NCBI RefSeq assembly: GCF_900102615.1
Contig: NZ_FMYV01000004.1
Span: 161,643-225,642, forward strand
Direction of reading: 5' to 3'
Origin: Geotoga petraea
Lineage (GTDB): Bacteria; Thermotogota; Thermotogae; Petrotogales; Petrotogaceae
DNA length: 64,000 nucleotides
Every line of letters begins with the position of its first letter. Position 1 is the first letter of the stretch. The translations under genes and the position numbers were made by a program. Below the pieces are notes generated by a model, which saw only the letters and a list, made by a program, of their open reading frames with translations, was not told the origin of the DNA and made no database searches. Below are positions 25,744 to 34,779 of this stretch, in pieces.

Positions 25744-28592
25744 TATTTGTCTCCCTTCAATTCTTTTCTCAATATTAGTATTCTGTTTTTGTCGTCGTCA
25801 AACTCGTTTCCAGCAATGTATATTAGATCTTCGTGGAAATCTATTGCCCTTATTTCAAAATTATCTTTTCTTTCTATTTCGTATATTTTGTTTAAAGAAT
25901 TGTTTTCTATATCCACTTTGTATATTATTCCAGTGGTTTTGTTGTTTTCTCTTTTAAACCCATAAGTATAGAAGTTGTTTTTGTACTCTTCCATTCCAAG
26001 TAGTTTTTCATAACCTTCAGTTTCATTTGAAAACTGTTTTACTATGTTTCCATCACTGTTTAAAATCATCAACCTGTTTTCAAATTTGTTTTCTTTTTCG
26101 GCTTGGTACATTATCAAGAAACGGTTTCCAGATAAACTCTGTATTCCAACAGGAAGATCGTTTTCAGAAGTCCCAAATGTGTTTGACCATATTTCGTTTC
26201 CATAAAAATCTGTTTTTACTATGTATATATCAAAACCACCGTATCCAAATGATCTTGTTGAGCCAAGCGCCAATATATTTTCTTGGTTGTCTATAGAGAA
26301 ATCACTTGCTATTTCTATTGATTTTCCACCAAAGGCCGAAGTCCACAGCCTTGTACCGTTGTTTGAATATTTTGATAAGAACATATCTGTTAGTTTGTTA
26401 TTTTGGTACAAATTACCCATTATTATAAAGTTTTCACCGTCATAATCTTTTATGTTTATTCCAGAGTCTCTCCCCAAATCACCATAGTTCACAAAGTAGT
26501 TTTGGTTTAGTGTTGCATCAAGCGAAACCAAAGATATGTCTCCATTTAAACCTTCACTTGTTGTGTCTCCAACAGAGATTATCACAGTGTTGTCGGAGGC
26601 ATCTTTTGTTATCAAAGATTTTTTGAGGAAATCAGTTTTGTCCCCACCAAAAACTTTTTGTTTTTCCAATTCTAAATTTTCGTCTAATTTATATATTAGA
26701 TTGTTCCATTCACCACTGTTTTCATAACCAGTTATGTAAACGGATGTTTCTGTAGCATTTTTATCTATGTTTATATCGTATAAATATATGTCATTATCAT
26801 TTTCATATATTTTTTCTAATTCAACTGATTCTTGATCGAAAAGATTGCTTATTCCATTAAGAAGGTCGTTATATACTTCATCTATAAAATCTACATATTC
26901 GTAATACATATCAAAATTTAGATTATCTATGTTTTCAAATGTGTAAGTTGATTCTTCTGTTATTTGAGTTGATTCTGATGTTGCTTGTTTTGTGATCGTT
27001 GATTCTGGAATAAGTTCAAAGTTTTCAAGTAAAGTTGAAGGCTTTGTTGTTTCTGTTGTAGCTGTTGATACTTGAGTTTCTTCAACTTCATTTGCCGTTG
27101 CACTTGCAGAAGGTTTTTCTATTTCTGTTTCAGGTGGTGTTATTGTTTCTTTTTCAAAATCTTCTTTTGATGAAGCGGTGTCTTCTGTTAGCTCTATTAT
27201 TTTTGTTGCTTGTTCTGTTATTTCTTCTATTTGAGAAGTTGTCGCTGCTTCAGTTTCTTTTTCAGTCAAATCTGTTTTTATGTTTTCCGCTTCTTGCTTG
27301 ACTAATTCAAAAAATATTTTGTCTGTTACGTAATTTTTGTCTACGTATTCAGAAAAATCGTTATAGAAGAATAGGTGCCTTTTCAGATAATCTGAAACAC
27401 CTATTAAAAAAGAATCACCGTTTATTATAGGCTTTGAAAATATGTCCATTTGGTTTAGGGTTCCATATGTCCAAAAAGTATCTCCATTTATGTTTTGTGA
27501 TTTTATGCTTTCTCCTATTAAGATGAAATTTTCTTTGTCTGCTATTACATAATTAGTTTTAAAATCTAAATTGATTGATTTTATCATTTCAAGATCTTTA
27601 TCGTAGATGGACAAAAGGCTTTGTCCAGAAAGAACAAAAACAAAATCCTTTGAAGTATTCACTTTTCTGTTCATCTTGCTATATTCTATGTTAAAATTTA
27701 TTTCTTTGTTTTTTTGTAAGTCTTCTTTATAGTGAATAATCTTTTTATTTTTCAACAAAAGATATCCTTTTTCAAATTCAAATATATCTAAAACATCTTT
27801 TTCATCAATAGTCCACTCCAAAATTAATTCATTGGAGTATTTTGATATTTTATTCTGATAAAATAGAAATAAATTATTACCTATAGATTTAATCTTTAAA
27901 ATATTTTTATCTTCTAAAAAAGTTTGAAAAGATTGCCCATCAAAGTATAATAATTTTTTATCAGCAAGGGCCATATTGTTTGAGATATCAATAAAATCAT
28001 AGGATGTCGATATTTGTTCAAGACTTTCACCGTTTAACAGGTACAAATTACCCAAATCATCTAAAATAAAGGCGTATTCTTTGAAAAAAGAAATTTTTTT
28101 GAATTTATCTTTCAACTCAAATGATTTTGTTATCTTTTTTTCTTTGTTGAGTATATCTACTTTTTTTGATTTTATGCCCAAAAAAAGATCGTTGTATATT
28201 TTTATTTCATCATAATCTCCATATATTATTTCAAAAATGTCTCCATCTTCAAGGGGCCTGGTTTCAAAATAAAAAATCTCACTTTTAATACTTCTATTAC
28301 CTTCTATAGCCTCAATTTGCCAATAATAATGAGAATTCGGCTTTAAAATATTTCCAGCATAAAAGTTTGAGAAAAGGTTGGATATGACCATGTCATCTTT
28401 TTGGATGTTTTCATCCGTAGAAAGATACAAGTTGAATTTATAATCTCCTTCTTCAGATACTTCCCATCTAAAAATATTTCTAATATCTACATTTCTTGCG
28501 TTATTTAATGGCGATTTTGCATTTATTTCCAGAGAAAATATTAAATTTGTAAGAAGTAATATAAATATTAAATTCACCAAGATTTTTTTCAT
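25743..28592 (-). CDS. Large exported beta-propeller-like protein
   Basis: 949 residues. Signal peptide (residues 1-20), then a fibronectin-III-like domain (about 20-110, ending HYYWQIEAIEG), a region of short repeated strands (about 120-430), a Thr/Glu/Ser-rich linker with repeats of E-T-T-E-type sequence (about 445-565), and a C-terminal propeller (about 600-949) made of blocks like NILALGSTRSFGYGGFDIYI, resembling SBBP-type repeats. It is probably periplasmic or on the cell surface. No enzyme motif is seen. Start ATG after AGAGGTG; upstream TPR gene at 11 bp, downstream methyltransferase overlapping by one base. Confidence 0.8.
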   Translation of the reverse strand: MKKILVNLIFILLLTNLIFSLEINAKSPLNNARNVDIRNIFRWEVSEEGDYKFNLYLSTDENIQKDDMVISNLFSNFYAGNILKPNSHYYWQIEAIEGNRSIKSEIFYFETRPLEDGDIFEIIYGDYDEIKIYNDLFLGIKSKKVDILNKEKKITKSFELKDKFKKISFFKEYAFILDDLGNLYLLNGESLEQISTSYDFIDISNNMALADKKLLYFDGQSFQTFLEDKNILKIKSIGNNLFLFYQNKISKYSNELILEWTIDEKDVLDIFEFEKGYLLLKNKKIIHYKEDLQKNKEINFNIEYSKMNRKVNTSKDFVFVLSGQSLLSIYDKDLEMIKSINLDFKTNYVIADKENFILIGESIKSQNINGDTFWTYGTLNQMDIFSKPIINGDSFLIGVSDYLKRHLFFYNDFSEYVDKNYVTDKIFFELVKQEAENIKTDLTEKETEAATTSQIEEITEQATKIIELTEDTASSKEDFEKETITPPETEIEKPSASATANEVEETQVSTATTETTKPSTLLENFELIPESTITKQATSESTQITEESTYTFENIDNLNFDMYYEYVDFIDEVYNDLLNGISNLFDQESVELEKIYENDNDIYLYDINIDKNATETSVYITGYENSGEWNNLIYKLDENLELEKQKVFGGDKTDFLKKSLITKDASDNTVIISVGDTTSEGLNGDISLVSLDATLNQNYFVNYGDLGRDSGINIKDYDGENFIIMGNLYQNNKLTDMFLSKYSNNGTRLWTSAFGGKSIEIASDFSIDNQENILALGSTRSFGYGGFDIYIVKTDFYGNEIWSNTFGTSENDLPVGIQSLSGNRFLIMYQAEKENKFENRLMILNSDGNIVKQFSNETEGYEKLLGMEEYKNNFYTYGFKRENNKTTGIIYKVDIENNSLNKIYEIERKDNFEIRAIDFHEDLIYIAGNEFDDDKNRILILRKELKGDK

Positions 28593-28603
28593 TTTTACAC
28601 CTC

Positions 28604-30376
28604 TTAAAAATCGTTTAGATTAAGAACAAACTCCAAAACATCTTTAACATTTTTGTCTTTAAACTCATCATTTTCTATATATTTTGTTTTAAAATCAAGT
28701 CTCAATGCAGAGATAAATACTTTTACTGCATCTTCAAAATTGTTCATTTTTGTTTCCATTAAAGTATCATAGTCCATAGTAATAATATCATAATCTACCA
28801 ATACTTTTGACAATTTGTAATTCATGTCTTTTACTTCTTCAAGGTTTTGTTCCAGAAAGATTTCTAATGGAGATTTTTCTCCAAATACCCTGTCTATATA
28901 GAATTTTTGAAGTAGTTTGCTAAAAGCCAACCCTTCACCATCTTTCCACAAAAGGTTGCTAACCATACTGTTTACCCTTTCTGATAAAGCATAGTTGAAG
29001 CCCGATAGAAGAAGTGCATTTGTGAGTATCCCTACTCCTTCGGGTTTTGATTTTGCTTCTTGTAAGTTGTCTTCTTTTAGCCATGCAAGAGCTATTCCAT
29101 TGTATCCTTTTGCTTTCAGCCGTTCAGATAGTTCTTTTCCATCTATTGTCCCAATTTCTGTTATGCTATTCAATATTGAATCAGAGATTCGTTTATTTGT
29201 CATGTTTTCCAATTTATCAATATAAACATCCAAATTGTTTAACTTTTCAATCAGTGATTCGAAATACAAAGTTTCTTTGTTTTGTTCTAATATGTATTTT
29301 GCATCTTTTATGTTGTTTTGTGATAATGTACTGAAAAAATAAAAAAGTATCGCAGAATTTTCCAATTCTTCTTTTTGTAAGAGATCATAGTATTTTTCTA
29401 CTCTCTCAATATCCTCTATTATAGTGGACAATTTTAAAAGAGTTATTAAAATCAAATCTTTGTTATCATCATTAGCTATTTCAAACGCTTGTTCTTCTAC
29501 ATCTATGGCTTCTTGAAAAAAACCCAAGTTTTTTAGAATAAGAGAATATTCATGTAATATAAAATCTTCTTTATTTTTTTCTAAAGCTTTTTCTATAGCT
29601 AATTTTGCTTCTCTATGTCTACCCAACTTTTGAAGGGTAAAAGACAGGTTGTAATATATTTCAAAGTCAACATTTTCTAGTTCTGTTGCTCTATTTAATA
29701 TTAAGAATGCGTCTTTATACCTCTGTAATTGGTTGTATATTACCCCAAGCCTAAGATACGCTGGGGCAAAATTTTTGTCTATTTTAAGTGCCTGGTTTAA
29801 AAAGTCTAGAGCTTCTTCATATCTTCCATTTTCCATGTAAACATCCGCTATTTTCAAATACGAAAGAATAAAATCTTTTTTCACTTCTATAGCTTTCATA
29901 AAGTTATCCAAAGCTTCGTCGTAGACCTTTCTTTCGAACATTAAATTCCCTAATTCATAAAAACCGTATGCAAAAGTTGGGTTTTCCTTTGTGCATTGTT
30001 TTAATTCCATTTCTGCAAGTTCTTCTTGTCCTGATTTTTTTAACAGCAGCCCATAATAAAAATGGAATCTATAGTCTTTTATTACAGAAGCAGCTTTTTG
30101 AAGGTATATTTCTGCACCTTTTAGATCTTCTTCTTCCAACAATTTTTTAAACTTTTCGTATAGATAGAAAACAAGATAAGAAGCATAATACTCATCTGGT
30201 TGAACTTCGTATTGTGCTTCTAACCCCCTCAATATTGTTTCCAAAGGTATTTTGTTTTCCTCAACTGCCTTTTTATAATCTTGAACTAATAAAGGTAATT
30301 TGACCGGTAAATTGTTTATCTTAGCATAATCTGGTTTTAGTTCCAAATAAACCAAAGCATATTTTAATTCTGACAA
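28604..30376 (-). CDS. Tetratricopeptide repeat protein
   Basis: 590 residues with at least six clear TPR units between about 105 and 320 (for example AYGFYELGNLMFERKVYDEA, FAPAYLRLGVIYNQLQRYKDA) and a helical C-terminal half. No signal peptide, so probably a cytoplasmic scaffold. TTG start at 30376 sits 7 bp after GGAGG. It lies between the VanZ-like gene and the 949-residue exported protein, suggesting that the three work together; partners are not identified. Confidence 0.88.
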   Translation of the reverse strand: MSELKYALVYLELKPDYAKINNLPVKLPLLVQDYKKAVEENKIPLETILRGLEAQYEVQPDEYYASYLVFYLYEKFKKLLEEEDLKGAEIYLQKAASVIKDYRFHFYYGLLLKKSGQEELAEMELKQCTKENPTFAYGFYELGNLMFERKVYDEALDNFMKAIEVKKDFILSYLKIADVYMENGRYEEALDFLNQALKIDKNFAPAYLRLGVIYNQLQRYKDAFLILNRATELENVDFEIYYNLSFTLQKLGRHREAKLAIEKALEKNKEDFILHEYSLILKNLGFFQEAIDVEEQAFEIANDDNKDLILITLLKLSTIIEDIERVEKYYDLLQKEELENSAILFYFFSTLSQNNIKDAKYILEQNKETLYFESLIEKLNNLDVYIDKLENMTNKRISDSILNSITEIGTIDGKELSERLKAKGYNGIALAWLKEDNLQEAKSKPEGVGILTNALLLSGFNYALSERVNSMVSNLLWKDGEGLAFSKLLQKFYIDRVFGEKSPLEIFLEQNLEEVKDMNYKLSKVLVDYDIITMDYDTLMETKMNNFEDAVKVFISALRLDFKTKYIENDEFKDKNVKDVLEFVLNLNDF

Positions 30377-30393
30377 TTCTATTCCTCCATTCT

Positions 30394-30753
30394 TTATTGT
30401 TTAAAAGCCTTTCTCTTCACAAAAAAATAAACAAGTCCTATGATAATCCCATAATACCCAAAAAACATATCATCATATGAAAAAACTCTGTATGGCGAAA
30501 ATGTTTGAATATATTCAATTCCCAAGGGTAACATAGAAAAAATTAAAAGAAGAAGAAAATATCTGAGCTTATTTTCTTTTTTGTAAAATGCAAGGCTGAA
30601 CAAGTCTGAAGCTATAAAAAAAGATAATAGATGAATTATTTTATCTTCATAATAGTAACTCGAATAATTAAACGGTGGCTTTATTACCGTGGATATTATT
30701 AAAACTATAATATATGTTAAAAATGTTATCTTCCAAAAAGACCTCTGTGTCAA
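30394..30753 (-). CDS. VanZ-like membrane protein
   Basis: 119 residues with three to four hydrophobic segments and the VanZ-family pattern DKIIHLLSFF, GIEYIQTFSPYR and FSYDDMFFGYYG. Function of VanZ-like proteins outside glycopeptide resistance is not defined. The start is a TTG six bases after GAGGTG; an ATG nearby is in a different, short frame. It follows a hairpin at the end of the tgt operon with almost no space for a promoter of its own. Confidence 0.82.
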   Translation of the reverse strand: MTQRSFWKITFLTYIIVLIISTVIKPPFNYSSYYYEDKIIHLLSFFIASDLFSLAFYKKENKLRYFLLLLIFSMLPLGIEYIQTFSPYRVFSYDDMFFGYYGIIIGLVYFFVKRKAFKQ

Positions 30754-30777
30754 GCATTACACCTCATTTCATATAAA

Positions 30778-30806
30778 ACAGTAATCCGTCTCCGGATTAC
30801 TGTTTT
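30778..30806 (-). terminator. Hairpin between the tgt operon and the VanZ-TPR operon
   Basis: AAAACAGTAATCCG / CGGATTACTGTTTT is a 14-bp perfect inverted repeat with a 1-3 nt loop, overlapping the stop codon of the upstream gene. Only four T follow, so termination may be partial. Confidence 0.6.
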
Positions 30807-31150
30807 CTAAAAGTTTCATTATCTTGATCGCTTTTTTCAATGTGAATATATCTGTCATTATAATCCTTTGCTATTTTTTCTATTATAGGTTTTAAATCAC
30901 TATCTTCTAAATCGTCATTGAGAAAATCTTTTAAATCATCATCTAAATTGAAATAAGGAGGCTCTTTTGGTACGAAATTTATCTTTTCCTCAACCTTGTA
31001 AGGCAATTCTTCTTCACCATAAATCTCACTCAATAGTTCTACAATTTTTCTTTCAAACTGTTTTTTTACTTCACTTAGTTTGAAAGTGTTGTTAATAGAA
31101 GCATGTAATTCTGGTTTTAAATCGTTATAATACTTGTTAAAAGATTTCAC
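30797..31150 (-). CDS. Unknown acidic protein downstream of tgt
   Basis: 117 residues, no signal peptide or membrane segment. The first half is helical with Lys and Glu; the second half is very acidic (FNLDDDLKDFLNDDLEDSD). I recognise no family. GTG start at 31150 lies 7-9 bp after GGAGGG, 16 bp downstream of tgt, so cotranscription is likely. Its last codons form part of a strong hairpin. Confidence 0.68.
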   Translation of the reverse strand: MKSFNKYYNDLKPELHASINNTFKLSEVKKQFERKIVELLSEIYGEEELPYKVEEKINFVPKEPPYFNLDDDLKDFLNDDLEDSDLKPIIEKIAKDYNDRYIHIEKSDQDNETFRKQ

Positions 31151-31166
31151 TGAATATCCCTCCTAT

Positions 31167-32294
31167 TTAATTTTCAAGAGGATAATCTGAATTTTCAAAA
31201 AACTCCTTTTTGAAATCTAAAAAAGCGTCATTTTCAATGGCTTCTCTCATTTTTTTTACAAAAGTAATGTTGAAATGTAAGTTGTGAATACTCAAAAGAG
31301 TTTTCCCGGTATTTTCATTTCTTTTAAATAGATGGTTCAGATACCCTCTTGTATGATTGCGACATGTATAACATTTACAATCTTTTTCTATTGGGTCTTT
31401 ACTGAACTTGTTTTTTGCAGCTTTTATGTTTAATTTTCCTTTCCAAGTTAAAGCAGTTCCATGTCTTCCCATTCTTGTAGGTAGGACACAGTCAAACATA
31501 TCCATTCCATTTTCTACAGATAAAATCATCATAGTCGGAGAACCTATACCCATTATATATCTGGGCTTATTTTCTGGCATTTTGTTTCCAAATTTTTTCA
31601 ATATTTTTTCACTATCTTGATATTTTTCACCAACTGCCAATCCTCCGATTGCATATCCATCGAAAGGAATAGAAGTTATCTGTTCAAGACTTTTTTCTCT
31701 TAAATCGTCAAAAAGTCCCCCTTGAAAAATACCGAATAAAGCCTGTTCTTTCTTATTGTGAGCATCATAGGATCTTTTAGCCCACCTATAGGTTCTTTCA
31801 ACTGATTCTTTAAAGTATTCATATTCAGAATTAGCGTCCACACACTCATCAAAAGCCATAGCTATGTCAGAACCTATGATTTGTTGAATCTCCATTGATT
31901 TTTCTGGTGTCATCATTATTTTTGAACCATCCAAAGGCGAACGAAATTTAACGCCGTCTTCAGTTATTTTTCTATCTTTTAAAGAGAAAACTTGAAACCC
32001 TCCACTATCTGTTAACAAAGGTCTATCCCAATTCATGAAATTGTGGATACCGCCAAACTCTTTCATTATTTCGAGACCTGGCCTCAAAAAAAGATGAAAA
32101 GCGTTACCCAAAATTATCTCTGAACCGAGTTCTCTAATCATTTTGTTAGTCAAAGTTTTTACCGTTGCATTTGTTCCAACTGGCATAAAAACAGGTGTTT
32201 CTATTATTCCTCTTGGAGTATGTATTCTTCCCCTTCTTGCGCCAGAATGTTTATCTTTATGTATTAATTCATATTTTATAGGTGAGCTCGACAT
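31167..32294 (-). CDS. tgt: tRNA-guanine transglycosylase
   Basis: 375 residues. LTDSGGFQVFSL contains the general-base aspartate (Asp96), DCVLPTRMGRHGTA carries the nucleophile aspartate, and the zinc site is the CKCYTCRNHTRGYLNHLF...H segment near the C-terminus. It swaps G34 for the queuine precursor in GUN-anticodon tRNAs (Tyr, His, Asn, Asp). A tRNA-His with GTG anticodon, a likely substrate, is encoded near 47,344. The ATG start follows GGAGGAA at a slightly long spacing. Confidence 0.97.
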   Translation of the reverse strand: MSSSPIKYELIHKDKHSGARRGRIHTPRGIIETPVFMPVGTNATVKTLTNKMIRELGSEIILGNAFHLFLRPGLEIMKEFGGIHNFMNWDRPLLTDSGGFQVFSLKDRKITEDGVKFRSPLDGSKIMMTPEKSMEIQQIIGSDIAMAFDECVDANSEYEYFKESVERTYRWAKRSYDAHNKKEQALFGIFQGGLFDDLREKSLEQITSIPFDGYAIGGLAVGEKYQDSEKILKKFGNKMPENKPRYIMGIGSPTMMILSVENGMDMFDCVLPTRMGRHGTALTWKGKLNIKAAKNKFSKDPIEKDCKCYTCRNHTRGYLNHLFKRNENTGKTLLSIHNLHFNITFVKKMREAIENDAFLDFKKEFFENSDYPLEN

Positions 32295-32495
32295 TTATTT
32301 AGATATTCCTCCTTGTATATTGGCCTGATCTTTTACATCTATTACCTTTAATTATAATAAATATTAATTAAAATGTGCTTATTTTCATCTTAATAAATTA
32401 TAACATATTTATATACCATAAAAAACGAAACGGTTCTCGATTTTGATTCTTCTATTACTATTAAAAAAATATTTACACAGGTGAATTATAGTCCG

Positions 32496-32525
32496 TTGAC
32501 TTAAATATGACTTATATGGTAGAAT
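32496..32525 (+). promoter_or_regulatory. Promoter of the suf operon
   Basis: TTGACT at 32496-32501 and TAGAAT at 32520-32525, 18 bp apart, about 50 bp before sufC. No repressor site is obvious. Confidence 0.65.
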
Positions 32526-32573
32526 TTTAATAAATATACCACAAAATTTATCGCATTTAAAGGAGGAAAAAAG

Positions 32574-33332
32574 ATGGCTCATCTTTTAGAAATCAAAAAT
32601 TTAAAAGCAAAGGTCATTGATGAAAATAAAATGATCCTTAAGGGAGTAAACCTCACAGTCAATGAAGGTGAAATACACGCAATCATGGGGCCAAATGGCT
32701 CTGGTAAGTCAACATTGGCAAATGTTATAATGGGTAACCCTAAATTTGAAATAACCGAAGGTGAAATTTTATTTAAAGGTCAATCAATATTAGATTTAGA
32801 TACAGCTGAAAGAGCAAAATTAGGATTATTCATGTCTTTCCAATCTCCAGAAGAAATCGAAGGGGTAAAAACAAGACAGTTGTTGTTGAACTCGTATAGA
32901 AATATCAAATCGGAAGACGATTCTTCAGCTTTAAAAGTAAACAAAAAAATTATGGATCTATCCGATGTTGTTTCTCTGGATAAAGTTTTTTTAGATAGAT
33001 ACGTTAACACTGGTTTTTCTGGTGGAGAAAAGAAGAAGAGTGAAATTCTACAAATGGGACTACTTTCACCAAAATTAACTATTCTGGATGAAATAGATTC
33101 TGGATTAGATGTTGATGCTTTAAAAATCGTATCTGAATCTATCAACAAGTTTAAAAATGAAAATATGGGTATGTTGATAATAACCCATTATCAGAGAATA
33201 TTAAATTATATTAAACCAGATTTTGTTCATGTTTATAACGATGGAAAGATTATTTCTACAGGAGATGCCGACCTTGCTAAAGAAATAGAGGAAAAAGGAT
33301 ATACAATGATAAAAAAAGAGGAAGAGGCATAA
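32574..33332 (+). CDS. sufC: Fe-S cluster assembly ATPase SufC
   Basis: 252 residues, an ABC ATPase with Walker A GPNGSGKST, the SufC-type signature FSGGEKKKSEILQ, Walker B LTILDEIDSGLDVDA and switch His in IITHYQRIL. SufC powers the SufBCD scaffold that builds Fe-S clusters in the cytoplasm. First gene of sufC-B-D-S-U; start ATG after AAAGGAGG. The D-I-D-S-G-L-D sequence is SufC-specific and separates it from importer ATPases. Confidence 0.97.
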   Translation: MAHLLEIKNLKAKVIDENKMILKGVNLTVNEGEIHAIMGPNGSGKSTLANVIMGNPKFEITEGEILFKGQSILDLDTAERAKLGLFMSFQSPEEIEGVKTRQLLLNSYRNIKSEDDSSALKVNKKIMDLSDVVSLDKVFLDRYVNTGFSGGEKKKSEILQMGLLSPKLTILDEIDSGLDVDALKIVSESINKFKNENMGMLIITHYQRILNYIKPDFVHVYNDGKIISTGDADLAKEIEEKGYTMIKKEEEA

Positions 33333-33354
33333 GATATTTCAAGGAGTGATATAA

Positions 33355-34767
33355 ATGGCTAATAAAGACTTCAATATGGAAGATTTATTAATAGATCAAA
33401 GTAGATTTGATTTTAAGAACCCTGAAAGATATTCTTATAAATCTCTTCCAGGGCTTAATGAAAAGATTATTCAAGAAATTTCAGAACAAAAAAATGAACC
33501 AAAGTGGATGACTCAATTGAGGTTGAAATTTCTTAAAATTTTCCAAACATGTAAAGACCCTCAATTTGGTGTAAATTTGGATGATTTAGATTTATCTAAA
33601 ATTGTTGCATATATAAAACCAAATGCAAAAAGATCAAACAATTGGGAAGAAGTTCCGGATGACATAAAAGACACTTTTGAAAAGCTTGGTATCCCTGAGG
33701 CTGAAAGAAAAGCCCTTGCAGGTGTAGGTGCTCAGTACGACTCAGAAATTGTTTATCAACATGTACAAAAAGATTTGGAAAATCTTGGTGTTATTTTTAT
33801 GGATATGGAAACAGCTGTTAAAAAACACCCTGATTTGGTAAAACAACATTTCATGAAAGCTGTAACTGCAACTAATCATAAATATGCTGCACTACATGGA
33901 GCTATATGGAGTGGTGGAACATTTTTATACGTTCCAAGGGGAGTAAAAGTGCCTTTACCTTTACAAGCTTACTTTAGAATGAACAATCCTGGTATGGGGC
34001 AACTCGAACACACGATCATCATTGCCGATGAAGGCTCTGAAGTTGCATTCATAGAAGGCTGTTCAGCTCCATTTTACAACACAACCAACATTCATGCAGG
34101 AATGGTTGAAATATATGTAAAAGAAAGTGCAAGAGTAAAATATGCAACAATCCAAAACTGGAGTAAAAATACTTACAATTTAAATACAAAGAGAGCTATT
34201 GTGGATAGAGACGGTATGATGGAATGGGTTTCTGGATCGTTGGGGTCTTACAAAACAATGATTTACCCTTCTTCAATATTAAAAGGAAAAGGGGCAAAGA
34301 CAGAAACTAAAGCTATTACATATGCTGGACCAAATCAACACATGGACGCAGGCTCTAAAGTTTTAATGTTTGCACCTTACACTTCTGCAAGTGTAGACGC
34401 AAGGTCTATAAGTGTTGGAGGGGGTTGGGCCTTTTACAGAGGCTGGCTAAAAATAGGAGAGAATGCAAAAGGGGCAAAGGCAAATGTACAATGTCAAGCT
34501 CTTATGCTGGACAATGAATCAAAAAGTGATACAGTTCCTTTAATAGAGGTTCACAACCAAGATTCAGATGTTGGGCACGAGGCAAAAATAGGAAGAATTA
34601 AGCAGGAACAAATTTACTATTTGATGACTAGAGGATTATCTGAAGCTGAAGCAAAAGCAATGGTTGTTAGAGGTTTTGTTGAACCATTTGCAAAAGAATT
34701 ACCTATTGAATATGCTTTAGAATTGAATAGATTGATAAACTTAGAAGTCGAATCATCAATAGGTTAA
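33355..34767 (+). CDS. sufB: Fe-S cluster assembly scaffold SufB
   Basis: 470 residues, normal length. Family blocks include KTETKAITYAGPNQHMDAG, SVGGGWAFYRGWLKIG, DSDVGHEAKIGRI and YYLMTRGLSEAEAKAMVVRGF; EGCSAPFYNTTNIHAGMVEI is the conserved Cys-containing core. SufB is the main scaffold on which clusters form with SufC and SufD. Start ATG 22 bp after sufC, behind AAGGAGTGA. Confidence 0.97.
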   Translation: MANKDFNMEDLLIDQSRFDFKNPERYSYKSLPGLNEKIIQEISEQKNEPKWMTQLRLKFLKIFQTCKDPQFGVNLDDLDLSKIVAYIKPNAKRSNNWEEVPDDIKDTFEKLGIPEAERKALAGVGAQYDSEIVYQHVQKDLENLGVIFMDMETAVKKHPDLVKQHFMKAVTATNHKYAALHGAIWSGGTFLYVPRGVKVPLPLQAYFRMNNPGMGQLEHTIIIADEGSEVAFIEGCSAPFYNTTNIHAGMVEIYVKESARVKYATIQNWSKNTYNLNTKRAIVDRDGMMEWVSGSLGSYKTMIYPSSILKGKGAKTETKAITYAGPNQHMDAGSKVLMFAPYTSASVDARSISVGGGWAFYRGWLKIGENAKGAKANVQCQALMLDNESKSDTVPLIEVHNQDSDVGHEAKIGRIKQEQIYYLMTRGLSEAEAKAMVVRGFVEPFAKELPIEYALELNRLINLEVESSIG

Positions 34768-34779
34768 GGAGTGAATTGA

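Noticed and set aside
30797-31150. Possible DciA/DUF721 identity for the gene after tgt
   Set aside because: The characteristic tryptophan and DUF721 core are not visible, so it is left as unknown.
32340-32495. Riboswitch or Suf regulator site upstream of sufC
   Set aside because: Only AT-rich sequence and a promoter are visible; no conserved RNA motif or clear palindrome.
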